DNA from: an uncultured Alistipes sp.
GTDB lineage: Bacteria; Bacteroidota; Bacteroidia; Bacteroidales; Rikenellaceae
Length of the DNA: 6,292 bases
NCBI RefSeq assembly: GCF_902388705.1
Contig: NZ_CABMQJ010000086.1
Coordinates: 1-6,292 of the forward strand
Direction of reading: 5' to 3'
Each line of letters starts with the position of its first letter. Positions within the stretch are counted from its first letter, which is position 1. Under the pieces are notes generated by a model. The model was not told the origin of the DNA and did no database searches. It saw only the letters and a program-made list of their open reading frames with translations. The position numbers were made by a program, and so were the translations under genes. Of this stretch, positions 6,263 to 6,292 are shown piece by piece.

Positions 6263-6292
6263 ATGAAAACAAGAGCTAAACAAGTGCAAATA
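6263..6292 (+). CDS. Start of an unidentified gene, cut by the window edge
   Basis: An ATG follows a consensus promoter at the expected distance and opens ten codons (MKTRAKQVQI) to the window edge without a stop. The codons are A-rich, unlike the GC-rich genes to the left. Ten residues do not permit a family assignment. In this setting glycosyltransferases, antitermination factors, sugar-modifying enzymes or unrelated genes are all possible. The call rests on the promoter and start context only. Confidence 0.5.
   Translation, partial: MKTRAKQVQI

Overview
The window looks like a chromosomal segment from a high-GC member of the Bacteroidales; an Alistipes-like gut bacterium is my best inference. 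The evidence is fourfold: upstream regions carry the Bacteroidota -7 promoter element (TAnnTTTG), genes lack Shine-Dalgarno sequences, protein family variants are typical of Bacteroidota, and the coding sequence is GC-rich while intergenic DNA is AT-rich. No species-level marker is present.

Left part, minus strand (1-2313): two genes run right to left. The first is an unsecreted single-domain GH13 alpha-amylase-family glycosidase (1036-2313). After a 169-bp gap with a possible terminator comes a secreted, membrane-anchored TPM-domain protein with a zinc ribbon and a Gly-rich tail (866 to the left edge, 3' end outside the window).

Middle (2314-2498): a 185-bp divergent intergenic region. It holds one -7 box for each direction and several inverted repeats.

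Right part, plus strand (2499-6151): a tight three-gene cluster for surface polysaccharide export. It encodes an outer-membrane Wza-type export lipoprotein (2499-3296), then after 9 bp a Wzc-type polysaccharide co-polymerase fused to a tyrosine autokinase (3306-5759), then after 2 bp a minimal HAD-superfamily phosphatase-like protein (5762-6151). The kinase ends in an alternating (Gly-Tyr)10 tract followed by a basic tail. The expected arrangement is that Wza forms the outer-membrane exit and Wzc sets chain length and drives export through cycles of tyrosine phosphorylation. The HAD protein could be a sugar-phosphate phosphatase for the pathway or, speculatively, a phosphatase acting on the kinase.

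Right edge (6152-6292): base composition falls abruptly to 18 G/C of 111 bases between the HAD stop and the next ATG. A complete Bacteroidota promoter (TTTG, 19-bp spacer, TAATTTTG) precedes an ATG at 6263 that opens a gene cut by the window edge. This may be the entrance to the low-GC variable part of a polysaccharide locus.

I found no tRNA, rRNA, CRISPR array, insertion sequence or obvious pseudogene. The most notable items are the (GY)10 kinase tail, the kinase-HAD coupling, and the compositional break with its promoter at the right edge. I see no clearly undescribed system.
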